Shown: positions 31,290 to 42,030 of the stretch, piece by piece
How positions within the stretch are numbered: position 1 is the stretch's first letter
Layout: each line of letters opens with the position of its first letter
Source of the DNA: Diplonema japonicum
Lineage: Eukaryota; Euglenozoa; Diplonemea; Diplonemida; Diplonemidae
Direction of reading: 5' to 3'
DNA: 64,000 bases
NCBI GenBank assembly: GCA_964019335.1
Contig: OZ025653.1
Span: 496,001-560,000 of the forward strand
Notes under the pieces: model-generated
The model's input: the letters and a program-made list of their open reading frames with translations, nothing else
Database searches by the model: none
What the model was told of the DNA's origin: nothing
Made by a program: the position numbers and the translations under genes

Positions 31290-33530
31290 TTAGAGAATAG
31301 ACTTGTGCACCATAACGAAGATGATGTGCTTGGCACCGCTGTTCATCTGTGGGTTTGGGTTGTTGCGAAAGAAAAACGTTGAGCACACCTCCCTTCCTTC
31401 TTCCTGCAGGATGCTCTGAAGGCTGTTCATGTTTTGCCCGAGTTTCGTTTGTTCCGACAGCAGCTCTTCCAACGGCTGTGCCGAGAACGCCCCGGCGGTG
31501 ACCTGTGTTGCGGTTTGCGGATTTGTCAGAAACATACCCCCCTTGGTGCCAGGTGCAGGTTGAAGTTCCCCCTCGCCAGCATGATCCCTTGTGTCTTTGT
31601 GAGGAACTTCGTCAGCTCCTCCGCGAAGATGTCAGGCGTGAAGGACCCGAGGAAGTTGATGGTGTCGAAGATAGGTTTTGACTGTGTTTTTTTGTTTCCT
31701 TTTGTTTATTTTGCCCTTCCATACGCTAGGTCTGTACACGACAACTGTGGCACCATAGTATCCTTTGGGCTTCCCTTTTTTCTTTGGCGAGGGCTGACGT
31801 TCGTCCGCCTTGTACGGTGGCCTTGGCTCCTTCGGAGTATGCTGCGGGGGGAGCCCTTCAAGCTCCTCAGTAGTGACCGTCGGCGGCTCCAAGCGTGGCT
31901 TCGGCGACACGGTGGATATGGTGGGCGAAGCCATAGAGGAGTACGTAGGGGAGCGGTCCGTCTCCGACTCGGGGAGGGACCACGGCGGGGGTGGTGGTAT
32001 GTCCGGCGAGTGCGCCCGCTGGTACTCCCTCCCTGGTAGGGGCTTCTGAGAAAGTACTTTTTGCGGCGCGTCAGCGGCACTCATCTGTGGTGAGGTAGAC
32101 TTCGTCCTGAAAAGTAACGCCACAGGCAGCAGCGCTCCTGCCCTGAACGAACCCTGATCAAGTTCCATGACACTACTCAGTGCTTCATTGTAATACCGCA
32201 CCGCGCCGTTCCTCCGTACAGAAACCACTTGCGTCAGTATGTCGACCACCTCACTGTTCCCAGTCCGCACAAGCAGATCATACTGCGACGGGATGACCAG
32301 CCCCACACCCTCCCGCCCTACTAGCACCCTCGTTACTTCATCCAACGGCACACATCTCTTCACCAGCCCTGCGATTGTCACCACATACACACACCTGTCG
32401 GTGACGAGCAGGATTGCCTCCCTGGATGCTGTCTTGGTTTCGACACCCACCACACCTGTCCACAGGATGGGTGCTTGTGCCGCGACCTTCTTGCAAGCTG
32501 TAACAATGGTGTTCAGCGCCCTGCGCACCTCTCGTGGGTGGTCGCCGATGGTGATATATGACAGGTTCGATACCGAACAGTGCGTGGGCATCGCTGACGA
32601 CGGCATTGTGATGACCTGCAGCTCACCGTACGACAGCTCTTCGGGAGGGCTGGGCGGGGCGGGCGGTGCAGGGGGGGGTGGTGGCTTGGTAGGCTGGTGA
32701 TGTTCGACAGGAAGCGGCGGAGCGATCTGCGGTGCGAAAGTAGGTGTGGGTGTGGGGCTTGCAGGAACCGCAAAGGCCACATTCTCAAGCTCCTCTTCGA
32801 GGGACTTAATCCTGAGTTGGAGGCTGCTGGTCTCCCTGCAGCTCTGCTCTATGGTGTCGGTCAGCTGCTTGTCTTTGGCGACGAGACACATCTGCGCCTC
32901 GAGCACCTGCTGCTTTAGCCCGCGGGTTTCCTCCCTCAGGGTTTTGGACTCGCGAGCCGATTGCTGTGAGCCAACCTGTCGTTCTGTCTGCAAAGTGGCA
33001 AGGAGCCTGTCCTTGCTCTCGATGGTCATCTTGAGCTGCTCGTTGAGGCTGTTGACGGTGGCGAGTTCCTGCTTCAGGTGCTCTGTCTCTGCGGAGTGGG
33101 TTGCGACGGCAGCGGTGGTGTTGATGGCATGAGACACGCCATCCATTTTGATCTGCTCCATTATGGTACGGAGTTGATGCACGACATCTTGGTGCGCCGC
33201 CTCGCAGGTCTTGATGTTGTTTCGCGCCCCATGCAGCTCCGCCTCCAGGGAGACGATCTTCTCCTCGTACTCCTGCACCATCCTCTTGTGGAACCTCACC
33301 AGTTCCTTCACATCCCCAGCATCGTCGTAGAATGCTCCAGGAAACGCCAACCCCTTCTCGGGGGGCGGCGGTGGCACAGGGCTCCTTCTCATAGGGCTTC
33401 GGTCAGGGTTCGTGTCTGCTACTTGCGTTGGTATTGGGGCAATCATATCCCTCGATCTCTCCCGCAGTTCCTGGCTTTGCCGTAAAATATCGTTCATCCT
33501 AGACGTGATGCCACCAGAGGAATACGCCAT
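31290..33530 (-). CDS. Coiled-coil and Pro-rich protein (3 exons, 720 aa)
   Basis: The start MAYSSGGITSRMNDIL is at 33530. Introns at 31682-31724 and 31503-31537 give 2163 nt in frame. Residues about 70-260 are a coiled coil (VQEYEEKIVSLEAELHGARN, then further heptads). A Pro-rich linker follows. Residues about 320-470 are beta-rich (ILLVTDRCVYVVTIAGLVKR, VTRVLVGREGVGLVIPSQYD), like a PH or TH1-type lipid-binding fold. A second Pro/Ser-rich region precedes a conserved-looking C-terminal 120 residues (FDTINFLGSFTPDIFAEELT). No family is recognised; a membrane- or cytoskeleton-linked scaffold is a guess. Confidence 0.75.
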
Positions 33531-33762
33531 GTTTATGGACAGGGCCACCCCCCCGACCCTTGAGCAAATGTATCGTGTAAAGAAAAAAATAGAGGATAAA
33601 AGCCGATAGGGAAGCAGGAAAAAAAAAAGTGTCACAAAGCAATCGGAAAAATGTTTGAATTCGAAAGAAAGAAAAAAAGGAAGAGGGGGAAAAAAAAGGC
33701 AAAACGAAAACGGGAAAAGGGAAACCCTTCTTTTTGGAAAAAGAAGAAGGACTTCCCCTTTT

Positions 33763-34932
33763 CTACCTGATCCGGTTCGGGTCCCTGTGGATAGATCGGC
33801 GATGGACTCTCTGTTTGATTCTGGGCTTGCCTTGTGTATTAGAGTCGTTTGGGGTAGTCATTTGTGTGAGGATCTGCCCAACCAACATGTCGGGCAAGAT
33901 GCTGGAAGTGACACGGGCGGCCCTGTTGACCCAGGATGGCACCTCCCAGCCACCGAGCTTCTTGACGAGTTCCGTACAGAAGTCGTTGCAATTGTGGTTC
34001 AACAAATGATACTCCCCAGCACGCCAAGCAGACTCCCGTTTCATGGAACTTAAAATGTAGTCGATATCCTCAGGCGCCTTTTCCGTATGCCCCAGGAGGA
34101 TTGATTCCCTATTTCTTTTTGTGTCATCCCCCCTTTTTTTGCTTCCATACTTAAAACTCTGTGAAGGCAGCCCTGTCTTCGGGAAAACACAGAACACGCC
34201 AGTCTCGTTTTTACAAGCAGTGTCGGCTCCGGGGAGCAGCCCGCCAAAGGACCATTCTTTGCCGAGGATCTCAACCCCAGTGTGGTGGATGCCGACTCCG
34301 AAGAACTGGAAACGGCTGTTTGTACTGGGGTCTATTATGTTGTAAATGTTGACACGGACAGGGGTTTGCTTTGTTGTGATATCTGTGGGCATGCAGGGGA
34401 GGTCGAAATGGGACTGGATTGCAGGTGAACCGGGGCCGCGGTTCGCGTCGGTGAGAAGCTCCTGCAACACATTACTGAACCCGCCGCAATCCTGCGGGAC
34501 GAGGTTCGCCAGCTGATCAGGGCGGAAATAATACAAAAACTCCCTGCGAAGCGCCCTTAGCAATGGCAGTGCTGACGCTCTCGACAGCGTGTGCCTTGCG
34601 ACCACCAAGAACACCAGCGTGCAGTCGACAACAAGGAACGCTGTCAAACCACATTTATGCGGCATTTCTAAATCGAAAAGCCTACTGCGTGTATGGCTCG
34701 TCACCTTTCTATCGCTTATCCGTACTGAGCTGTGCTCCCCTGGTGTGTTCCCTCGCTTTAAACTGCTTCCTCGAGTCCCACTTCTTCCCCGTCTGCTTTG
34801 AGATGCACTTCTTGGCGTCTCTCTCCCGCTCCGTGGCGAGCCCAGCCCACCCATGTCCCTTTCGCCCATCTTGTTGACATCTACCCCTTTAAATGCTTCA
34901 TGAGCGACTCGTATGGCCCTGTGAAGAGGCAT
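33763..34932 (-). CDS. PPPDE-family (deSUMOylating/deubiquitinating-type) cysteine peptidase
   Basis: Residues about 190-335 (from the upstream ATG) fit the PPPDE fold: VRVNIYNI, then FGVGIHHTGVEILGKEWSFG with the catalytic His, and YHLLNHNCNDFCTELVKKLG with the catalytic Cys. The family removes SUMO or ubiquitin, or acts as a thiol peptidase. The N-terminus is Ser/Arg-rich and includes one hydrophobic segment (LTAFLVVDCTLVFLVV). The start is uncertain: ATG at 34932, or the in-frame ATG at about 34869 (MGERDMGG), which sits downstream of a CTCTTCACAG acceptor. The C-terminus is basic. Confidence 0.8.
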   Translation of the reverse strand: MPLHRAIRVAHEAFKGVDVNKMGERDMGGLGSPRSGRETPRSASQSRRGRSGTRGSSLKRGNTPGEHSSVRISDRKVTSHTRSRLFDLEMPHKCGLTAFLVVDCTLVFLVVARHTLSRASALPLLRALRREFLYYFRPDQLANLVPQDCGGFSNVLQELLTDANRGPGSPAIQSHFDLPCMPTDITTKQTPVRVNIYNIIDPSTNSRFQFFGVGIHHTGVEILGKEWSFGGLLPGADTACKNETGVFCVFPKTGLPSQSFKYGSKKRGDDTKRNRESILLGHTEKAPEDIDYILSSMKRESAWRAGEYHLLNHNCNDFCTELVKKLGGWEVPSWVNRAARVTSSILPDMLVGQILTQMTTPNDSNTQGKPRIKQRVHRRSIHRDPNRIR

Positions 34933-35277
34933 TTTTTTTATTTTCTTTTTCTGTTCCTTACCTTGTCGAGCCTCCTTCTTTACCCTTTTCGCATAACACC
35001 GTCGCCCCTCTCACCTTCTCACCAACTAGCAAGTGCAGGAACATGGGGTCATAGAAATGGGGCTAAGAAGGGGGGTGGTGTTTGGATAATGGGACGGGGG
35101 TTCTTCTTCCTTTTTTTTGCTTCCAAAGAAAATATATTCACATCAAACTGTTTTTTTTTCTTCTTCTTTTCTTCTCACAATCTTTCACTTTTCGTTTTTT
35201 TCTTCCGTGTTAAAAACAAAGGGGTAGTGGGATCGATAACGTATTGCGTTTTTCTATTTTCACTTCACTTTCGCTTG
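34933..35277. other. Spacer
   Basis: A 345-bp gap between the LRR gene stop and the PPPDE gene start. It is moderately T-rich, with no exon-like frame, RNA fold or repeat that I recognise. Confidence 0.6.
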
Positions 35278-35322
35278 TTAACTACGGACACCGCCGTGTT
35301 CTGCGAGGACGACCTTTTTATA

Positions 35323-35354
<32 letters not shown>

Positions 35355-36552
35355 GCAGCAAATGCTTCCATTACAAACCTGAGGTGCATTGTCCACAACT
35401 TGGAACTCGCAGTCGAAGTCCACAAGCTCCTCCAGACGGGAGCGATGGGAATAGAAGACCTTTTTTTTTATTTTACCCTCACCCCGATTCTTCTGTCGTG
35501 CCCCATACCTTTGCTGCCTTTGGTGTCCAATGGTTACCCCAAAGAACAAGCGTGCAGATCGAGCTGTTCGCCTTGAGTCCTTGTGCGATTGCGATGAGTC
35601 CTTCTTCCCCGATCCCGCAGTGTGAGAGGTTCAGGGTGGATATGCCTTGGTTCGCCTTCAGGGTCTGTGCGATGGAGATGGCACCTGGTGTGCTCAGGTT
35701 GTTGGACGACAGATCGACAACAGAGATATCGTGGCGCCTTGCCAGCAGCTTTGCAACGAACGCCCCGCCGTCCTCCGACAGCTTGTTTGCCGACAACAAC
35801 AGAGACCGCAACCCTTCGTTGAAAACGAAGGCAGGAAGCATCATCCCGAAGTGCTCGTCGGTGACCATGCTTCGTGTCAGGTTCAGCTCTGCCAGAACAT
35901 TGTTCTTCTTTAACATCTCGCTAAGGTGTTGCGAAACACTGGCTCTCTCCTGCACACCAGACAGCATCGGGGAGCTGATATCCAAGCTTTCCAGCGATGG
36001 GTGTTCGATCAGTGCCTGCGCGATCCCGATGAGTGAACTGACACCCAACCCGCACATCCTGAGGTTAAGACATTGAAGAACGTGGTTCTCGCGTAGCATG
36101 GTTCCGATGAGCTTCCCACCTATCTCACGGAGTTCTGGTCTGTGCGGGTCGGAGTCGCCTGTGATAGAGTTGCCTGCGACGTTCAGTGTGAGGAGCGTCT
36201 TGTTATCAACGAGGGCGTTGGCCAAGGTGCGCCATCCTTTGTGCTCTATGCTGTTGTAGGCGAGGTTGAGGTGTCGCAGAGACTTGTTCTGCTTCAGCAT
36301 TCCCGCTAGCTGTCTAGAACCTTCGTCTGTCAAACTATTGTAGGACAAGTCAAGCTCCGTAACATTATCCGTCTGGGCAATAGCCTGCGCAATGGCCACC
36401 ACCTCCGCATCTTTCACTTTATTCGAAAACCTCTCCGGACAGTTCCCGTTCAGTATCACCGATGCTAGATCATCACTTGCATCCTTTAACTCCTCCCGCA
36501 AGAGCACCCCGTGCTCCGAGCATGCCCCTCGGTATACTATGTTCCACGTCAT
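35278..36552 (-). CDS. Leucine-rich-repeat protein, ribonuclease-inhibitor type (386 aa)
   Basis: The start MTWNIVYRGACSEHG is at 36552. Introns at 35460-35508 and 35314-35378 give 1161 nt in frame. At least nine repeats of about 28 residues follow the RI pattern (VTELDLSYNSLTDEGSRQLA, LRHLNLAYNSIEHKGWRTLA, ISVVDLSSNNLSTPGAISIA, ISTLNLSHCGIGEEGLIAIA). These form a curved protein-binding surface. No NACHT or other domain is attached. The last exon is 12 codons. Such LRR proteins are abundant in ciliated protists; the binding partner cannot be inferred. Confidence 0.85.
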
Positions 36553-36628
36553 CGCCCTGCGGTGGTGTGTGGGGAGAATGTACTTGATATAATGTAAAAA
36601 GGAAAGGTGTAAATAAACAAGCAAAAAG

Positions 36629-38783
36629 CTATTCAATGTCGGGTAAGGTGACAGCTTCTTGTTTCTTCACAGCCGCCAGCCAGGCGTCCCTGCTTTCTTT
36701 GCTTGCCTTGTACCGTTGTGCGGTCCATTCTGAAAACCATTTTTCCTTCTCCCTGACGGTGCTTCGTAAGGCAGCGGGTGCCGTCAACATACAAGGTTTG
36801 AAACTTATCTTGGACCCTGAGTGTAGAGAAACAGCAGGGCGGACCTCAAGGCGGCCGATCACCGCGGGTAGTTGTATGATAGCCGCTGTTAAGCGGTTTA
36901 CAAAGAACACCACCTCGCGGTTGAGCATGTCAACGACGATGCCGATTGTGTCGCCTTGTGTGTAGGTTAGGGGTGCGCCACTGGGCCCCGGTAGGGTTGT
37001 TATCCTTCTCCCCATCCCGGAGATGAGGGAAGTCTGGCTCCACCATGCTATGCCATGCACGCCCCCTATGTACGATGAGTGTGCCTCGACATCGTGCGCC
37101 CTGAACCACTGGTTCGTGATCAACCCTACTGTGACGTGCTCCGCAGGCCCACACTGCTCGACTACAATCTCGTAAGCACACGCAGGGTGCCCGTCCTGCG
37201 ATGGTGCTATGGATGGGTCACATGGGATAGTCGCAATATCCATGAATCCCTTCTGCAAAAACTCAATCAGCGTGCCATCGGGAGACATGCTCAAGTTCTG
37301 GGTGTTCAGCGCTTCCAAGATCGCCGACGGCTGGATGAGCTCTGGGGTTGTCAGCAGGAATGCTTTGTGTACAAAACAGCCTTCTGCACCCATATCCACG
37401 CCACCACAGCAATCCCAGCACGACCCCATTGGGGTGCAGAATGCGGCTTTGCCCTTGAGCCGTAAGGAGTACAGCTTGCGGGGTGTTAGCGGTTCATGCA
37501 CTTCAGTGAAATTCACATTATGGCGTTTCTTCTCATTTTTAGCACAACAGCAGCCGTCAATGTGGTACCGATATTCACCAAGGTGGTAGCACGGCCTGCT
37601 CTTGTCGTCAGCCACGATGCATCCTTGGCCGTATTCCTCGTGACCACCGCAGCATGACCACACTTCGTTGTAGGTGCCGGTGTGTGTCACTTCTGCAGTG
37701 GCGAGCCAGTCCGCAAGGCGCACGCGGCGCGAAGCTTCCTCCTTCTTTCGTAACTCAGTTTGTCGCAAGGTACGCTCGGCTTCCTCCTCAGGGAACAAGA
37801 AAGGTGACATCATTGCTTCAGAGGGAGGGAACTCTGATGCGCTAAACGACTTCGACACCTTCGAACGTCTCTTCTTTCGCTTGTTCCTTGCCTGAGGCTT
37901 CTCGTCATTGTCCCCTTGTACGTCTGGTGCTTCAAATTTGATTTGCAAACCTGCGAACACCCCGATAGTATCGTACTCCAAAGCCTGCAGCTCCCTCATG
38001 GCAGTGTGCCACAACAAAGCTGTGTCTGCCAGCTGTGTGCGCCCCACCCCCTCCCTGCACAAGACCTCGTTCTCGGTGACGGCAAAACGCTGCCTCCGGA
38101 ACTTCTCCAACATGCGCTGTTTGTCTCGTTCCTCCTTTNNNNNNNNNNNNNNNNNNNNNNNNNNNNNNNNNNNNNNNNNNNNNNNNNNNNNNNNNNNNNN
38201 NNNNNNNNNNNNNNNNNNNNNNNNNNNNNNNNNNNNNNNNNNNNNNNNNNNNNNNNNNNNNNNNNNNNNNNNNNNNNNNNNNNNNNNNNNNNNNNNNNNN
38301 NNNNNNNNNNNNNNNNNNNNNNNNNNNNNNNNNNNNNNGGAAGGCTAAGGACTGGTTGTCGCAGAGATGGGCGAGCTCGTCAGGGGTGCTGCCGGAGTCG
38401 TCGATGATGGAAGGATCAGCACCACAGCGTAGGAGCTGGTCGACAACCTGTGGGTGATTGTTGTAAGCGGCGAAGTGGAGGGGTGACCAGTGGTTGTTTG
38501 TAAGCTTATTGATAGAGCTCCGAGAGCGCAGAAGCACGTCGATGACAGCACCGTGGCGGTTGTTCGCAGCTGCATGGTGTAGTGCAGACCACCCGTGTTT
38601 GTCCGTCACATTCACTCTATTGTTGTTTGCCAGCAGCCATCGCCGCACTGCCTCTACATCGCCACCCACAACACCCTCTTTCAGCTCATTGAAATTCTTC
38701 TTTGCTGCTGCAGCCACAGGGCTGTCTCCTTCCCCCGGTTCGATGTTCGACCCCACCCCATCTGACAATGACTCCCTCGACAT
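36629..38783 (-). CDS. Ankyrin / Cys-box / SPRY protein, interrupted by an assembly gap
   Basis: The start MSRESLSDGVGSNIE is at 38783, just after a CACACAG acceptor. Before the gap lie ankyrin repeats (HGWSALHHAAANNRHGAVID, HWSPLHFAAYNNHPQVVDQL). After the gap the frame is open to the stop at 36629. It contains a coiled stretch and two Cys-rich boxes with the same signature W-x-C-C-G-G-x6-G-C-x-V (WSCCGG..GCIV, WDCCGG..GCFV), then a C-terminal SPRY domain (GIAWWSQT, GDTIGIVVDMLNREVVFFVN). That both sides belong to one gene is inferred from strand, spacing and lack of a start or stop between them. The gap hides at least the join. Confidence 0.65.
38139..38338. other. Assembly gap of 200 N
   Basis: Exactly 200 N bases inside the ankyrin/SPRY gene. 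A round size implies the true length is unknown. The coding frame on either side need not be the same. Confidence 0.99.
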
Positions 38784-38877
38784 CTACAGCATCGCCTGTG
38801 TGTCGTTGTCGCAACACACCGCAAAGGGAAAAAAAGAAACACTACGAACCGGAATAAACATGATGTTACTGAGGTTT

Positions 38878-40928
38878 CTAGGATGCCGGAGGTGCCGGGG
38901 GCGTCATGCGGGTTGACTGAGTCGGCTTCGTTGAGGGAGGCGCCTGTAAGAGGATTGTTTATTCGTCTTTTCGTTGAAAACCTGTTTGATGGTCTGATAT
39001 TCCTCATGTGCCACAGCGGGCTTCTGCTCAGGTTGTGCCTCACGTTCTTCGAGCTTGTCTTGCCGTGCGGCAGTGGTCCTCTTCTGCATGTTAGAAGAGA
39101 CATCTGTGAGTGAGCGGTACCACCTGCATGGTTATAAGATTTTGGATACACAGGTACAGCATACACTTGTGCTACTTTGGCACCGTCCATCCAGTTGATG
39201 CGCGAGAGTTTGCTGGAGGCAGACGTTATATGCCCCCATTCGGCATCCATCTTGTACGTCTTCATTCTTGTGTCACCGGAGTCGGTCATCTCAACGAAGT
39301 CCCACGTGACCTGATGCCATGTGCGAAGTTTGCCCTGTTGCATACCTCCCCATTCTGCATGGCCAGTGGCCTTCGCGGCATTGTTCTGCCAGGCACTGTG
39401 CCCCCCTTCGCGTCCTTCTTCGCTCTCATCACTTGCACCACCCTGTTGTTCATCACAGCCATCTCCACCACCGCAGCAGAGCTGCCCGTGTTTGTCGCGT
39501 TCGGGTCGATAGTGTACCAAGTGCCATCCGCGTCATTGATCAGGATCTGTTTTCATTTGGTTTTCAGTAGGTTTGCAGTTTACAATGTTAACACACCTTA
39601 AGCTGCACCTGTCTCACTTCAGGCATCCTCGACTGGTTCTCGGCTGCAACCTCTTTCTTGGGTGTCGTCAGGGCATACGAACCAGGAACCACCTCTACTT
39701 CCACTGGCCTGGGCACCTTAGCTGCCGACTTCTCAGCATCTACCTTTTCTGATAATCTCTGTACTCTCCCCAGCTGCGACCCTAACACAGTCACAAAGCT
39801 CTTTACCAAAGGTTTCAAGCCTTCGTTAAGACGTTCGAATGTCGCGCGATCTACCTCGTGCCCTGTCTTCTTGATAAGCGACAGCTCTTGCAGGAGCTCT
39901 TTGAAGCCTCCGGAGGGGGGGAACCTGGACTTTTTCGATTTATCAGCATTCAGCAGGGGAATGATGACATCATCCCGCAACTTCATAACTTCCTGCTCCT
40001 TGCTGGTGTCCATGGCCCGGCCATAGTACACACCGAAATCAAACAGCTCGTCAAGGTCCCTGCACGTGTAAGGTGGTACTGCCTGATGCATACCTGTTCT
40101 CATCGAACCGAGCACCTCCTTGGTCTTGCAACCTAGCCAGTGCCAAGCTGCTAAGTACAGCATGCAGGCTGTGAGTGGGAGCCGTGAAGACGTTGCAGTT
40201 CTTGCTGCTCAGTTCGCCACCAAGTTGCTATGTGGGGTGAGGGAGAAAAGATGGCATACGTTCATTTCATTGTAGCGAATGGCAGCTGTGTGGATGTGGG
40301 TACCTTTTGGAGCCACTAAGAGAGGGTCCACATCGAGAGACGGAAGAGGAGCTGCAGGAGTCGGAGGTGCGTTGGGTGCGGTAGATGAAAGAGTTGCTCC
40401 AAGGGTGTATTTGGTAGCTTTGAGAGGGGCGTAGGTGGAGTGAAGACGAGCACCGATCTCGAGTGACATTTCTGTCGGGGCATCGTCTACAAAAGGGGTC
40501 TGTGGCTGCTCGGACTGGGTCGCTTCTGGTTCGCTGTCTCGGTGCTCTTCTTCCTCGATGTCCTCCACCTCAGGCACTTCGGCAAGGTCGTTCTCCTCAA
40601 AGGCCGTTTCAGGCACCACAGGGTCCTCCCCCTCTGCTTCTACCTCTTCGAGAGCGGCTGTCTCTTCAGGCGCTTCTTCGGCAGTCTCTTCAAGTACTGC
40701 CTCCTTCTCTTCGACCGCGATCTCTTCAGGCGCTTCTTCGGCAGTCTCTTCAGGTACTGCCCCCTTCTCTTCGACCACGTTTTCTTCAGGCGCTGCCTCT
40801 TCGAGTGTCTCGGATGTTTCTTCAGGCTTTTCTTCCAACTTCTCGGATTTTTCTACCTCTACTTCGGCTGGCTTGTCAACTTCTTCAACTTGTTCCTGCA
40901 ACCCGAATTCTTGGCCGAATGCTGCCAT
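38878..40928 (-). CDS. Acidic-repeat protein of unknown function (7 exons, 606 aa)
   Basis: The start MAAFGQEFGLQEQ at 40928 lies 1 nt after the stop of the preceding gene. Introns at 40228-40259, 40060-40093, 39547-39596, 39311-39345, 39124-39164 and 38944-38981 give 1821 nt, divisible by three. Residues about 15-150 are Glu/Ala/Pro-rich and include two near-identical 20-residue repeats (VEEKEAVLEETAEEAPEE-like). Later parts are a helical region (LDELFDFGVYYGRAMDTSKE, FKELLQELSLIKKTG) and a compact Trp-containing domain (ILINDADGTWYTIDP, ITSASSKLSRINWMDGAKVA, QVWYRSLTDV). The tail is Pro-rich. Not recognised. Confidence 0.75.
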
Positions 40929-40929
40929 G

Positions 40930-41339
40930 TCAAGACCCCTGTAGATATGCAGCAATGCAGCTTTTGTCATACTTGTTGCCGGCAACGACAGCTGCGATCT
41001 CAGCAACCTTCTTTAGGTCGATTGCGGGCTTGGGCTGCTTGGCGACGGTTACCTCAAACCCACAGGCGTTGAGGAGCTGGGCGCGGTACGTCTGGAAAAT
41101 GTATGACGAGCGTGTGGGGTGCATACCGCTAGGGACATTTTACCTTTGTAACTGAAGCCAGTGACAGCCTCGGAGTAGTTACTGTCAAAGGTTTTTGCCT
41201 TTTTGAGGCTGCTCAACATTTCTTTACCTTCTTCGCCTGTGACGAATTTTTCCAGCTGCTTGCCGAGGCTCTTGTCGACGACGAGCTTTGCCGCGTATCG
41301 TGTTTGTGCACTTAACGTGCATCGGAGTGCGGACAACAT
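40930..41339 (-). CDS. Small protein, possibly mitochondrial (124 aa)
   Basis: Two exons split by a 35-nt intron at 41092-41126. The start MLSALRCTLSAQTRYAAKL at 41339 lies behind a CACACAG acceptor and reads as a mitochondrial presequence. The body is Lys-rich with alternating hydrophobic residues (LGKQLEKFVTGEEGKEMLSS, IDLKKVAEIAAVVAGNKYDK) and no catalytic motif. A small respiratory-complex subunit would be consistent with size and presequence, but I see no specific similarity. The stop is one base from the next start, so the next gene's splice acceptor must lie within this coding sequence. Confidence 0.65.
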
Positions 41340-41411
41340 CGTCCTCTCGCCCCCCCTCCTGTGTGCTGTGCGTGACATGCAACGGTCAGTAAAATAATAT
41401 TTATGTAACAT

Positions 41412-41948
41412 CTAAGCCCCATGTCTGCGATGCAGGGCACGAAGGATATCGCCCCTGTTGACAGGGCGTGCAGAGGATGTTGGCGGTGGCAAGCGGTGTT
41501 GTATTTCTTGCTGCTTTTTATTATCTTCGTCCTCTGTCACTACCATCGTCTTGGAACCGCCAGAGGTACGGGGGTCCTTCAACTTCAGACTCCCTTGTGG
41601 TACGGCTCCATCGTCGGTCTTTTCTTTTTTCTCCTCTTCATGTTTCATAAGTAAGAATGTCGTGTTGTTGAACACCGGCTCTGAGTCCAACACGACTGTC
41701 TTCCCCTTCATTAACGTGTACCCATCCCTGCTGTATCCATACATGTCTTCAAGGGCTTCCTTGAGCTTCCTCACTGGACCTACTTCAAGACGTACAACGT
41801 GCGTCTTTGCTCCGAGTACTGCGACCCTCCCCCCGCTCAATTGGTCTGGCGTCCATCCATCTGCGAGATGCTTGGCTAGATTATCCGCTGTGAAGACCTT
41901 CACCTCGACCACCCCTTTCGTCTTCACCTTCACCTTCCTCGCATCCAT
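41412..41948 (-). CDS. Hypothetical protein (178 aa)
   Basis: Single exon; ATG at 41948 (MDARKVKVKTKG), three bases after a CACCACAG acceptor. The first 110 residues alternate beta and helix (VVEVKVFTADNLAKHLADGW, THVVRLEVGPVRKLKEALED, GYTLMKGKTVVLD), compatible with a ubiquitin-like or p97-N-like fold, but I do not recognise it. The C-terminal third is charged and Pro-rich. An in-frame ATG further upstream (near 42083) would overlap the previous gene and lacks an acceptor. Confidence 0.6.
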   Translation of the reverse strand: MDARKVKVKTKGVVEVKVFTADNLAKHLADGWTPDQLSGGRVAVLGAKTHVVRLEVGPVRKLKEALEDMYGYSRDGYTLMKGKTVVLDSEPVFNNTTFLLMKHEEEKKEKTDDGAVPQGSLKLKDPRTSGGSKTMVVTEDEDNKKQQEIQHRLPPPTSSARPVNRGDILRALHRRHGA

Positions 41949-42030
41949 CACCTGTGGTGTCTTTGATCTGCATGCATGAAACAACAGAGTAACACAACGT
42001 GTGATAACACGCCTGGGAGCTTCGTACTCT

